NCBI GenBank assembly: GCA_025738555.1
Contig: JAOVFP010000023.1
Location: forward strand, 248,001-312,000
From: Cyathus striatus
Taxonomy: Eukaryota; Basidiomycota; Agaricomycetes; Agaricales; Nidulariaceae
Length of the DNA stretch: 64,000 nt
Direction of reading: 5' to 3'
Shown: positions 40,331-50,696 of the stretch, piece after piece
Numbering within the stretch: position 1 is the stretch's first letter
Layout of the letters: every line of letters begins with the position of its first letter
Program-made: the position numbers and the translations under genes
The notes under the pieces: generated by a model
What the model was told of the DNA's origin: nothing
The model's database searches: none
The model's input: the letters and a program-made list of their open reading frames with translations, nothing else

Positions 40331-42190
40331 ATGGGCGCTATTTTATCTAACATTCCTCGCTCCCTGTGCAAACATCTCATCCGTGCTCTCATTCGTTTTG
40401 TCCCTCTCATATATATATACCCCCCTCTCCACCGCCTCCTCACCCGCATTCGCCGATCCCCTGGCATTCCCCTTTCCAATCCCTCCTCACCGTACTGGAC
40501 ATGTCTTCCTTCGCCAATTGCATCCCATGGCTCTAGTGCCACCCAAGTTCCTTCCTATGCCGATGTCGTCGTCATTGGAAGCGGTATCACTGGAACTTCT
40601 TTCGTTCGTGAGCTGCTCGACTATAGCGCGGAACATCCTTCCTCGGATAGTCCATTGCAGGTCGTCATGCTAGAAGCACGCGAAATTTGTTCTGGCGCGA
40701 CTGGAAGGTAAGCTCTCTCGCGAGGATCATCATCATTATTGACACTGGTTCGTTTCTATTCAAGGAACGGTGGTCATATAACGCCACTCTTGTACCATGA
40801 CTACCTCCAATTGAAGCATAAGTATGGGATGCACATGGCTCGGAAGATCATCCAGTTTCGATTGGCACATCTGCCGGAGCTGCTTTCTGTGGCCGACCAC
40901 GAAGGCCTGCTTGGCCAATCTCAGTGCAGGGTGGTGGAGGCGTTCGACGTTTTTCTTGACCAGACTTTATACAAGAACGCTAAAGTACAACTCGATCACT
41001 TTTGCAAGGACATGCCCGAGGAAAGTAAACATTACAAGATATATGAAGGAACAAGAGCCATCAGAGTAGGAAGCCCAATAGAGTTTGCGATGCATTCGTA
41101 ACTCACCTTAATGTTAATATACAGGATCTTCAGCTGTCTACATTAACAATCGGTTGTTTTTCCACTCAAGGCGGCTCCATTCACCCGTACCGCTTTGTTA
41201 CGGGGATACTATCACGTCTTTTAAAGATCTATCCGTTCCAGTAGGTGATCATCGTTGAAAATAAAATAAAATAAACTACTAAATCGAAATTTGAGCAGCT
41301 TTCACCTTTTTGCTCATACCCCATGTGTGGCGATAAATATCCTAGATGATCCAGGGACGCCACAGATGTATTTGGTGAAGACATCGAAGGGTATTATCAG
41401 AACTCCGCATGTTGTTCATGCGACCAATGCATGGGTGTCACATCTATTGCCTGGATTGAGGGATAAGATCATTCCTGCGAGAGGTGTCATGACAGCGCAG
41501 ATTCCACGACATGGACTAGGAGATATCAAAAGCACAGAACAGTCAAGGGCGGAAACATGGAAAGGAACACGGTCTTTCGTATTTTATCCTGGAAAATCAA
41601 TGGACTGTTTCGATTATCTTACTCAGCAACTACCTAAATCAAAGGACGCAGCGGATCTCTCGGAGCCATGTGGCGAGCTGATGTTCGGAGGAGGATTTGT
41701 ACGGGATAATGGATCCCTGACAGAGATTGGGAATGTCGACGACAGACAATGGAAGTCGGAGACGGCCGGCTATCTGATGGGCGCGTTGAAGGATTACTTC
41801 TCAACCGGAGAGGATGAAAGTCCTCATTTGAAAGAGGATGTGCGGACATTATGGAGCGGCATTCTTGCATTTTCAGTAGATGAATGTCCGTGGGTGGGAA
41901 GAGTGCCATCGAATATAAGTCGACGCGTTGTACGAGATCGGGATTGTGACGGAAAGAATTTCGCGACGGGTAACGGCCTGGCACCTGCTGCGGAATGGAT
42001 GGCGGCTGGATACAGTGGAGAAGGGATGGTACATGCATGGATGAGCGGTAAGGCGCTGGCGCACATGGTGCTAAACTCGACGCGCAGGAAGGAGATCGAA
42101 GAGAGCTGGTTCCCTGACGTGTTTAAAGTGACGGAAGAGCGGTGGAAAGATGCATGTTTTGAAAATCTGCTTGTGAGCTACGTTGGATAG
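40331..42190 (+). CDS. FAD-dependent oxidoreductase, DAO family
   Basis: Exon one (ATG 40331) starts with a hydrophobic, basic segment (RSLCKHLIRALIRFVPLIY) that could be a membrane anchor or targeting sequence. The dinucleotide-binding motif ADVVVIGSGITGTSFVRELL and LEAREICSGATGR follow. Later exons give NGGHITPLL, FSTQGGSIHPYRFVTGIL, VVHATNAWVSHLLPGL and the C-terminal FAD-contact block NFATGNGLAPAAEWMAAGYS, EGMVHAWMSGKALA. This is the D-amino-acid-oxidase/sarcosine-oxidase superfamily. The substrate cannot be told from sequence, and fungal members of this group are many and mostly uncharacterised. Introns follow ATGR, AIR and the YPFQ segment. It shares a divergent promoter region with Dot1. 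The ORF is intact to TAG at 42188-42190. Confidence 0.88.
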
Positions 42191-42850
42191 ATTTGGGCCA
42201 TTCTTTATTGTAGCGAGTAAAGGTACATGATGATAGACACGTCGACACGAGTATACAGTTGCAGATACTTTAAAATTAGAAGTAGGGTAATGGAGACACG
42301 GTCAAAGATAACCGGGATAAGCAGAGACAGATTTGGAAAGGGACGATGATGGTTGTTGCTAGCAGAGATGGCAATGGACTGCGGGGGGTGGGCAGGAGAC
42401 GCGTCTGACTCTGAGATTGGGGTTGAGCTTGATGATGAACATGAGACGGGAGGACAAGATAGTCATGGGGAAAGCTGTCTGTATGTGTGGGAGGCTGATG
42501 GAGGAGAAGATCAGGAGACGGGTGGAATGCGCAAGAATAGATAGCAGTAGCATTAATTATATTATTATTTGAATTTATTTTGATTGTGGCATGGTGACAG
42601 CGCTCGACCCGACATTCCAACTCCCCCCCAACGCATCCGTCCTCCCTGCGTCTCCGTCTCCTTCTCCATTTCATTTTTCCTTCTTTTTGCCTTTCTCCAA
42701 CCCTTTCTTTCTCTTTCTTGCTCCTTGCTTTTCTGCTCCTCCAGCTCTGGTCAGTTTTTTCCTTTTTCTTTGCTAACCCCTTCGTTTACTTATATTCCAT
42801 TCGCCAGGGCTCCCAGGTCTCCCTCGCCCCGGGCCTTTGTTCTCAAGTCC
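42191..42850. other. 5' region of the Bni4-like gene
   Basis: 660 bp with a long pyrimidine-rich tract on the plus strand (42600-42780), typical of a fungal 5' leader. The frame is open from 42584 through the chosen start at 42851, so a longer N-terminus cannot be excluded. I prefer 42851 because the upstream translation is low-complexity Ser/Phe/Leu. Confidence 0.5.
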
Positions 42851-45846
42851 ATGGCAGTTCTCGTCAATTCTGACTGGCAACATTCCCCTGTAGATTCAAC
42901 CATGGACATTCCATCGACCCCAAGGCAGACCGCCTCTCCTGCTAGCGACCATCCCGCTCAGGCCCATCTCCAGCAGCATCTCCAACAACAGATGCACGTA
43001 TCCCAGCAGCAGCCACAACAGCAGGCCCCCTACATGTATCCTGTACAACAGCAGCCCCAGGGAAGTTGGACTCCATCTATTGCTGCTGCTCCATTCTACC
43101 CCTCCTTTTACCAAAACCACCACCAGCAGCAATCTCCTCAGCCTTACCCTTCCCCGATACCCCAGCAAAATGCTTATTTTGATCCTGCCAATGCTCAGCT
43201 TGCAAGATGGGCCTATCAGCAAATGATGTTCAATCCCCAGCATGGCTTCCCGCCTGTTCCCCCTCAACATCATTCTCCTCAGCAACGCTCTAGCCCAAGC
43301 GCGCCGCCATCAAATGATTACTTTTCTCAAAACCAGCTTCAATCCTCTTACAACCCCTTCCCAAGTGGCACTCCTCCCCCTCCTCATCGTAGTGTCAATA
43401 ATGACAAGCAGCAAAGCGCTCAGTCCCAACAACAGCAACAGCAACCGGGCCAAGGGCAACAAAACGGTCAATACCCTCCCGGTTTCCATCCCTATCGCCG
43501 TCCCAATCGCCAGCAATCCCAGCACACTGCTGATACCACTGATTGGCGGTCCAGTCCAGGCAGTCATATTCCTCACCCTCCTTACGCTCGTCCCGAGGCC
43601 TCTGGCTCCTCTTCCTCTCTCAATTCTTCTAGCAGTCGCCAGCGCACTAACAGTAGCCAAAGCGCCAACAGCGGCCACAATGTCCCGTCGGCAAATTCGA
43701 CCTCCCGCACTCGGAACAACGGTTCACCGGCTGTTTCAGCGCCCGCATCCGCTAGAAGCTCTCCAGTATCCGCCTCGTCGACTACCTCAACCCCCAGCCC
43801 CCTCCGTATGCCCCATCATCGAAATGTGTCTTCGTCATCCTCCAATGCTTCCGCCACTTCCTCCAGCCACGCCGGGCCTGCTTCTCCTTCCACCAACTCC
43901 GTATCTTCCACTTCCTCATCGCCCTCCCCTGCTGCTTCGTCAGGCACTTCACGCGCGCCTTCGAGACCTTCCCCCTTGTCTCAAGGGACATTTACTGCTG
44001 CAGAGAAGCGCATGTCGCGCGATGATAGTGACTTGGCCGCCCTGCTTGATCCTACCCCTAGCGCTAGCATGATGCGGAGCGGAGGCCTAAAGGGGCGCTT
44101 GCGTCGTGCGCTCTCTTTCAATGCCGCTCAGACCCTAAAGGAAGAAGAAGCCGATGATGATGAATCCATCAAGGCATCCACACTTAACGGTGCGTCAAAG
44201 TCCAAGGCAACCAGCTCTAGTAAATCGGGTGACGTTGGCGACGACGGTGCATCAACAGCTACAGTGCAGACAAAGAAGAAGAGCCGTGCTGCCTCACTTT
44301 TTAACTCGAGACTTAATGCAAGTACCGACAACATATCCCTTTCTTCCACCGTCAGTAGTGCCAGTGTCATGATAAGAAAGCTTGGGTCGATGGGTAGGCT
44401 TGCGCGAAGAAACTCGCTGGCCGGCATCACGTCCCTTTTTAAGGACAAAGATAAAAACAAGGATGGTGAAGGCAAGGACAAGAAGGGAAAAAAGAAGGAC
44501 AAGTCTGCAAAAGGACAAGCTAGTGAAGCTAGTGTATCCCATGTTACCGCGGAGCTTGACAGAAACAACGACTGGAATGTTGGGGGGGATATGGTTGGAC
44601 TTAGTCCAGCTGCGAAATTAGCACGGCAGCATACGCTTAAGAGTAATGCAGAAGCTGCAGCTAAAGCCAAGGCACAACAGGAGACTCAGGCTGCCGCTGC
44701 TACTGCTAGTGCCAGTGTCAATCAAGCAAATGGAAGTGGAGCTTTGGCGGGTGTTCCCGTTTGGGATAATAATACAGCGACAAGGTCAGTTTCCCCTGTT
44801 AAAGGTGGTGGCCGCATTCGAGTCAATGAGGACGGCACACGTGTAGTGGTTGAGGATGACGATGAAGAGAGTGACGAAGGTCATTATGGCTTCCAGCAGG
44901 CTAGGCAGACTGTCCATGCTGGTTGGGACGACGATGACTGGGATGATGGTGAAGGCGAGGGTGAAGACGATGGCGACGAGGATGTGACGATACGGATGGG
45001 GATGGAGAATACCAGCCTCGATGATAAAGATTATGGAGCACACCAGGAACAACCCGAGGCTTGGGCTGTTGATATACGACGCAGTGTTGAACGGAGTAGG
45101 AGGCCTGCCAAAGGAATTTTGAAAAGTATATTTCTCATTAAGCTATCATAGTCAAGTATTTTATATTTTATATTTCAGATGCCTCCAACTATGATCAACA
45201 AACCTTTGCCATGGAGCAACCAAACCCAAACCGCATGCGTTCCAACTCGTACAACTCACACCCTGGACAGTCCGAGCTCGGTCCGCTTGCACATATGCCA
45301 TCTCCAGACGCAGATCACATCGATGGGCTTCACAGACACAATTCACATTCTTCGCACAACCATTCTTCAGATTCACCTGCACCCTTAATACCACCGCTTT
45401 CCTTCGAGTCTTCACCAAAAGAACTTCCTGACACCCCAACACAGATTAGCCATAGTCAGAGCGTCTCGGCACCGGTTCCCCCAGAAAAGCCTCCCATTTT
45501 TCAACATCCCAACATGAATTCGTCAGCCCCCGTTCTTTCGACGGTCACAAATGCAGCACCGACATTAAACCGCCGAACCGCAACATCGCCCTACAAACGA
45601 CTGACTTTCTCAACAAGTCTTTCAGTTTATGACACATTTTCTTCGATGGTATATGATCGCCGAAGTGAGCCTGCCACTTGGAATCGCATTACACCTCAAA
45701 TGGCACAGAGAATAAAGGAGGAACTCAACTCCTACAAAATGGAGGAAATGGAGGTACACGCCGCTAGTCGGGTCAAGTAAGCAGAATCTCATCATGTCTC
45801 GGAGTCCGTATTAACATGACTTTTCAGCACTCAGTTCTTCGTCTGA
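42851..45846 (+). CDS. BNI4: Bni4-like bud-neck / PP1-binding scaffold
   Basis: A long, mostly disordered protein. It opens MAVLVNSDWQHSPVDST, then has a Gln-rich region (residues about 35-220, CAG/CAA tracts), Ser/Pro/Thr-rich sequence, a basic helix KGRLRRALSFNAAQTL, KLGSMGRLARRNSLAGITS and a Lys/Asp-rich patch. An acidic stretch near 44850-45000 is followed by RPAKGILKNASN. The conserved C-terminal box is YKRLTFSTSLSVYDTFSS, YDRRSEPATWNRITP, QRIKEELNSYKMEEMEVH and the final NTQFFV after a last intron. The C-terminus matches fungal Bni4, where a (K/R)VxF-type motif (KRLTF here) docks protein phosphatase 1 and the protein helps place chitin synthesis at the bud neck or septum. Two introns are seen in the 3' half. 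Confidence 0.72.
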
Positions 45847-46621
45847 AATTTTTATGATTCTCTTTCTCCCTTTTTTGGATTGCCTTTCACGACCCCTTCG
45901 CCCAACCTATATATTGCATTCAAAGCAAACATTCCAACTGATCTAACGTCGCCTCGCGCAAGATATTCCCCCCCTACGTCTAATTACATATTTCCTGTCA
46001 TCCGGAACACAGCATTACCCTTCCTCTCCCTTCTTCCATCATAACTCAGATACCCAGCTCTCCTCGTATCATCCTTGCGCGGGCATAGGCTAGTGGGATT
46101 GTTTTTTTTTTCTATCTCAGTGTATCAGCTGCTCTCATAGTCTGCACATTTTGCACAGATTCTATAGCATAGTGCAGGCATTCTATAGTACTCGTACTCA
46201 TTCATCTGAATTCATTAGCAATGGCTTGGACGGACATTTTACCAATGCAATCATTACCCATCCATTCCTTAACACGCAAAAATCCCCATTCTTTTAATTA
46301 TATGACCCCAAACCATTGTTCAATATAAATCCGGTTATGCTACACAGTAAAATGATACTCATTAGGATGGAAAGGGCTCATACGTCCATCACGAAAATAA
46401 AATGCCAATTCCTGTAAAGTATATACCTTTTACTGTAATTCCCACTAACTTTAGTTGGTAGGGTTATGGAGACCGAAATTCAGAAATTTCTGGCAGTAAA
46501 ATTCATGCTATGCAGTTGAGTTTGAAAGAATTTCAGCATTTCCCTTATTACACCTTTGTTTCACCCGTTTCAGCATTCATTTCCAAGAAATACGGCGCAG
46601 GTTTTAAGTACGGTGAATTTA
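45847..46621. other. 3' flank of the Bni4-like gene
   Basis: 775 bp without coding potential. It holds the 3' UTR of the Bni4-like gene and runs up to the left end of the Tc1-like element. A T-run lies near 46103-46112. Confidence 0.55.
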
Positions 46622-47911
46622 TTACAGTGCTTTGCTTATCATTGTAGCCCTTTGGCTTTTTAGTATACATCTGAGTTTCGTCGGCAGCATGATCCGAGCC
46701 AGGCTTGGTAGGATCCAACAGGCTATTCCTAAACAAGAATACGACGCTGTGGTATGATGCTCACCAGGACTCTAGGCGCCAGTTTTCAATTGATGCCGCC
46801 TCCAAGCATTGTGCTGTAGACTGGGATTGTCCCCTAACGTTGGAGACGACGAGCAGCGTAATTTACTGAGCGTCGCCACAAGGTGTGTATAAGGTGGGTA
46901 TATGTACCTACTACCTGGTGAGTCGTACACCTTACACATTGTTTAACTATGTGCCAGTACTCATATCAGCACGATCCAGGTCCCCCAGGAAGGCATCCTG
47001 ATCCTTCATATCCCATCCACTATCCACTTCCTTATCCTCAATAGTTTCATCATCTGGTCCCACCAAGAGATAGGGCTGGGAGGGTCGAGTAGCTAAGTAG
47101 AAATGAGAGAAAGACATAATGAGAGTATGACAATACACACCACTTCCGGCATATAAAAATATCACACCTATGCGAGCACGCTCCACACGCAGCTCAGCCA
47201 TATGAACGTCGTGCAGAGAGACGGCTTAGGTGACTTTCATCCACAAAAACTAGTTGGTTCACCCCGTAATTGCTTGCAATACGAATCTTGAAGTTTATTC
47301 TTCTGTCTTCATTGCGCTCAAGTGCTGGCCGTTCTATCTAGAAACACAAATCAACTTATTCAAGGTGTTGATTGTCACGCAGCTCACCTGTTTCCGAGTA
47401 AACCCGTATCGCTTCAGAGTACGCAATATTGTTGTAGATCTCCTCCAATTCTGCCGCTCAATACAACTTTCCAGAAACTGAGATGACACATCAGTCACAC
47501 AAATAGGGAGTATGAAAGACGACTTACCACAACATCAAGACTAGTAAGACAACGTTTCCTATCACACTCAACAAGAATGCGGCAAACATTACCTGTGCTT
47601 CGATATAGTGAGAGTATCCGCTTTTGTGTAGACTTTGCAACCCCTGTGAACCGACAAATATCGTAGCGTGAAACACCCTCATTGTCCATGCGAACAACAA
47701 CCTCCTTAACCTCTCTCGAGATGTGTCGACGTTGTCCGGGCATAACAGGTGGGTGAGGAAAGAGCAATGAAGCGAGTAGTGGAGCTTCTTAGCGCTTAGT
47801 GGTAGCAGCCATGTTCCGGTGGTTTGGCTATGCGGTCGGCATTGATCGCCGGTAAAACTCAGATGTATACGAAAAAATCAAATGGCTACAATGATAAGCA
47901 AAGCACTGTAA
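46622..47911 (-). mobile_element. Tc1/mariner-type DNA transposon, decayed, with TIRs and TA duplication
   Basis: Terminal inverted repeats of about 55 bp (outer end TTACAGTGCTTTGCTTATC, inner part near actcagatgtatac) lie at 46622-46676 and 47857-47911. Both are flanked by TA (46620-46621, 47912-47913). The transposase reads on the minus strand. Exon one (47495-47767) encodes a helix-turn-helix domain, ISREVKEVVVRMDNEG and TGVAKSTQKRILSLYR. After an intron come FLESCIER, a deleted piece, ILRTLKRYGFTRKQ, then NQLVFVDESHLSRLS with the first catalytic Asp of the DDE fold (about 47241). The frame then reaches a TGA where the family has Trp and soon loses similarity, so the remaining catalytic residues are missing. 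The element is 1290 bp, shorter than intact Tc1-like fungal elements, and cannot encode active transposase. Confidence 0.85.
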
Positions 47912-48136
47912 TAGATGGAACGTTATATTTTCGAGCGGAAATATTTCATCTATACGGTACGGTGTACACCCTAGCCGCGCGGGCCTTGCCGCTAGTTGAC
48001 CTTGTTTGCTTGACAACTTAGAAAATAACAAATGAAAACAAATTTTAGTCCAGGGTCTAAAAAATTAAGGATTCCTGGGTCCCAAGTCCGGCAACCCAAA
48101 CACCGTCTCAAATTGAAGGGGAGCGCAAGGGCATTC

Positions 48137-48850
48137 ATGTCCTTATTTCAAAAGTACCCTGGACAGATTCCTATATGGGCTGCTGGAAAGGAGCCCCTTC
48201 CTCCCGGCTTCACAGAGGAAGACCGTGAAAATCTCATAAAGCAACAAAAAATGCAAACTTTAGCGAGCTCTGCAATGGAATCTTGTGCTGTGAAGACCGT
48301 TATGGCTGGGACGATGGGTAATGTCCCTGTCGATTCCACATTATAGTGTGCACTGACATGCAACTTTTCAGGTTTTGGAATTGGAGCATTCTTTTCTCTC
48401 ATGTCGGCTTCATTCGCGTATGAAGACCCGTACTTGCGCCAGCAAACACAAGCAGGTTTGAACACGACACAGAAAGCTGGCCAGATATTTAAAGAGATGG
48501 GAAGGGGAATGTGGAGTAGCGGAAAAGGCTTCGGAAAAGTTGGTGCATTATTTGCAGGCTTAGAATGTGTGATTGAAGGGGTGAGTTTTATATTTCCAAA
48601 TAAGCTGTGAGCTATCTGAAACCTCAACAGTATCGTGCTAAAAATGATATATACAACTCTGTGGCGGCAGGATTCGTTGCTGGAGGTATATTGGCGCGTA
48701 GCTCAGGACCTAAAGCTTCCTTCGGTGGTGGGCTCGCGTTTGCTGCCTTTTCTGCCGCCATTGACTTGTTCCTGCGACGAGAGACTCCAGAGTAAGTGTC
48801 CTCGTTGCCAAGTGACTTATTTTTACTCATTTCTTTCCAGTGAGGATTAG
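48137..48850 (+). CDS. TIM22: Mitochondrial import inner membrane translocase subunit Tim22
   Basis: Four exons (48137-48317, 48372-48580, 48631-48791, 48841-48850) give 186 residues. The protein reads [124 protein letters not shown] and ends RRETPDED. It has the paired Cys, Gly-rich membrane helices and YRAKND block of Tim22, the channel that inserts carrier proteins into the inner membrane. The final exon is only 10 nt. An in-frame ATG at 48032 exists; I chose 48137 because Tim22 proteins usually have short N-termini and the extra sequence is plain and basic. The Tc1-like element ends about 225 bp upstream, so it sits in or near the promoter. Confidence 0.92.
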
Positions 48851-49241
48851 ACGATATATTTCATGCCATATTGTACCAGACTATTCCACCATATATCCTC
48901 AGCAAGTGCTGACCTATGTATATGTATATAATAATAATCGAACCACTATTCATGTGTTGTGCATAAACCTTCTTACTTATGACCATGACTTGATGAGCTC
49001 TGTCACTAAGTACTCAGTTCTTGCTCAGTTGTTCAAACCAAGTTCAAATGCTTAACATTTCAAGTTCATTGGGACTTTGTTTGTTCGTATTGTTTTTGTA
49101 ATGAATTTCCATTCTGGGTGATCAATTGCAATATCGTGTAGTGTAGCCTTCAAAGCTTCATCGACATCGTCAGCTATAAGCCTATAACTTCGTCGTTGTT
49201 TAACATCTTCTCCCTTACACCCTACCACGTTACGAGCTGTG
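48851..49241. other. Intergenic between Tim22 and the ArfGAP gene
   Basis: 391 bp with the Tim22 3' UTR and the ArfGAP promoter. A minus-strand 96-codon ORF (49052-49342) overlaps the ArfGAP first exon in the opposite direction and matches nothing I recognise. Confidence 0.5.
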
Positions 49242-50636
49242 ATGTCGAAACAAGACAAATATACAACTGAGCGTTTTTCCAGGACGCTCCGTGAACTGGT
49301 TAAAAGACCAGATAACAAAGTCTGTGCTGACTGTAAACGCAACGGTGCGTTGCAAGGCTTTTCTCAGTCAGGCTCGTCTTCTCACTGTAATCATCAGATC
49401 CAAGATGGGCATCATGGAACTTGTATGTACAACTATTCTTGTTTTAACAACGTGCATTCACGATTCTATAGGGGCGTCTTTCTCTGTATTCGATGTTCCG
49501 GGATCCACCGTGGAATGGGAACTCATATTAGCAAAGTCAAATCGGTTGATCTTGATGTTTGGACACCTGAGCAAATGGAGGCTAGTTCCGATATTCGTTA
49601 CACCTTTAGTTAATTAATGCTTGATTTTCTTAAGTCTATTCAAAAATGGGGTAACCATCGGGCAAACTTGTACTGGGAAGCTCACTTAAAGCCAGGTCAT
49701 ATACCCCCGGAACAGTGAGTCTATAACACTATAATGCTTTGATTTAGGGGGCTTATTTAATTTAGCAAAATGGAGTCATTTATTCGCTCGAAATATGAAA
49801 GTCGTCGATGGGCATTAGAAGGGCCGCTCCCGTCAGATCCGTCAGTGTTAGAGGATGGAGCTGTACATGAATCCACTGTCGTTATCGCGTCACAGCTTCC
49901 TTCTTCTTCCACACCTCTTCCAGCATCAGCGACACACTCTACACATACATCCACTAGCAGCATCTCTGGGCGTCATACCCTTCTGTCGAGTCGCCAGCCA
50001 CAAGGTCATCAATTGCTCTCTTCAGCATATATAACTCAACAACCAGTAAATACGCATCTATCCGCATCTGCAGGTTCTACTCAGACTCAGCACCCACCTC
50101 AGCAACAGCAACAGCAACAACAACAGCCCACAGCTCCTCAGAATGATTTATTCAATCTTGATTTCCATGCACCCAGTCTGGGCCTTCCATCCAGCAGTCC
50201 ACCAGCTCCCGCGAAAAAAGATGTAAAACAAGACATTCTGTCTTTATTTTCCAATAATACGGCCATTGTCCAACCTACATCTCCTTTTAATACTACTGGT
50301 GGCTCAGTGTGGGGCGGAGCACAAGCTCAGCATCAGTCACAAACTACAAGCATGACGGGAACAAATGGTACCAGCGTATGGGGTGCAAATTCTGGATGGA
50401 ATTCAGCTGCTTCGTTACCTTCCGCCCAGGGAAATCTATGGGGAAATACTTCCACACCTGCTTCTCAGCAGCAGCAAACAGGTTTATTCAATACTGATGA
50501 AGTTTGGAAAGGATCTGGATCTGCTCCCCTCAACGCAAACACTACACAAGATTTATTTAGTTCTCCATTTTCCACCAGCGGAACAGCACAAAAGAAGGAT
50601 GATGTCTTTGGTGATCTGTGGGGAGGATTTAAATAG
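49242..50636 (+). CDS. ArfGAP zinc-finger protein (SMAP/Gts1-like)
   Basis: Spliced from ATG 49242: [20 protein letters not shown], then the ArfGAP zinc finger CADC-x16-CIRC built from KVCADCKRN, a 25-nt exon (49398-49422) encoding DPRWASWNL, and [20 protein letters not shown] with the catalytic Arg. [30 protein letters not shown] and [14 protein letters not shown] follow. The rest is Gln/Ser/Thr-rich with a poly-Gln run at about 50098-50128, two DLF/NLDF-type motifs (DLFNLDF, DLFSSPF) and a DLWGGFK end, patterns seen in clathrin/adaptor-binding ArfGAPs. It should stimulate GTP hydrolysis on Arf in vesicle traffic. The intron at 49581-49635 appears to start with GC; using the nearby GT donors breaks the frame. 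Confidence 0.9.
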
Positions 50637-50696
50637 TGTACCGGTTCATTTACTATAACGCGTTCTAATAACGATGAATAAGTTTGAAGGGAAAAA

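Noticed and set aside
46947..47201. 84-codon minus-strand ORF inside the Tc1-like element
   Set aside because: Its first part overlaps the DDE transposase frame (VFVDES...) in another frame; the second part has no family match. It is probably a by-product of element decay.
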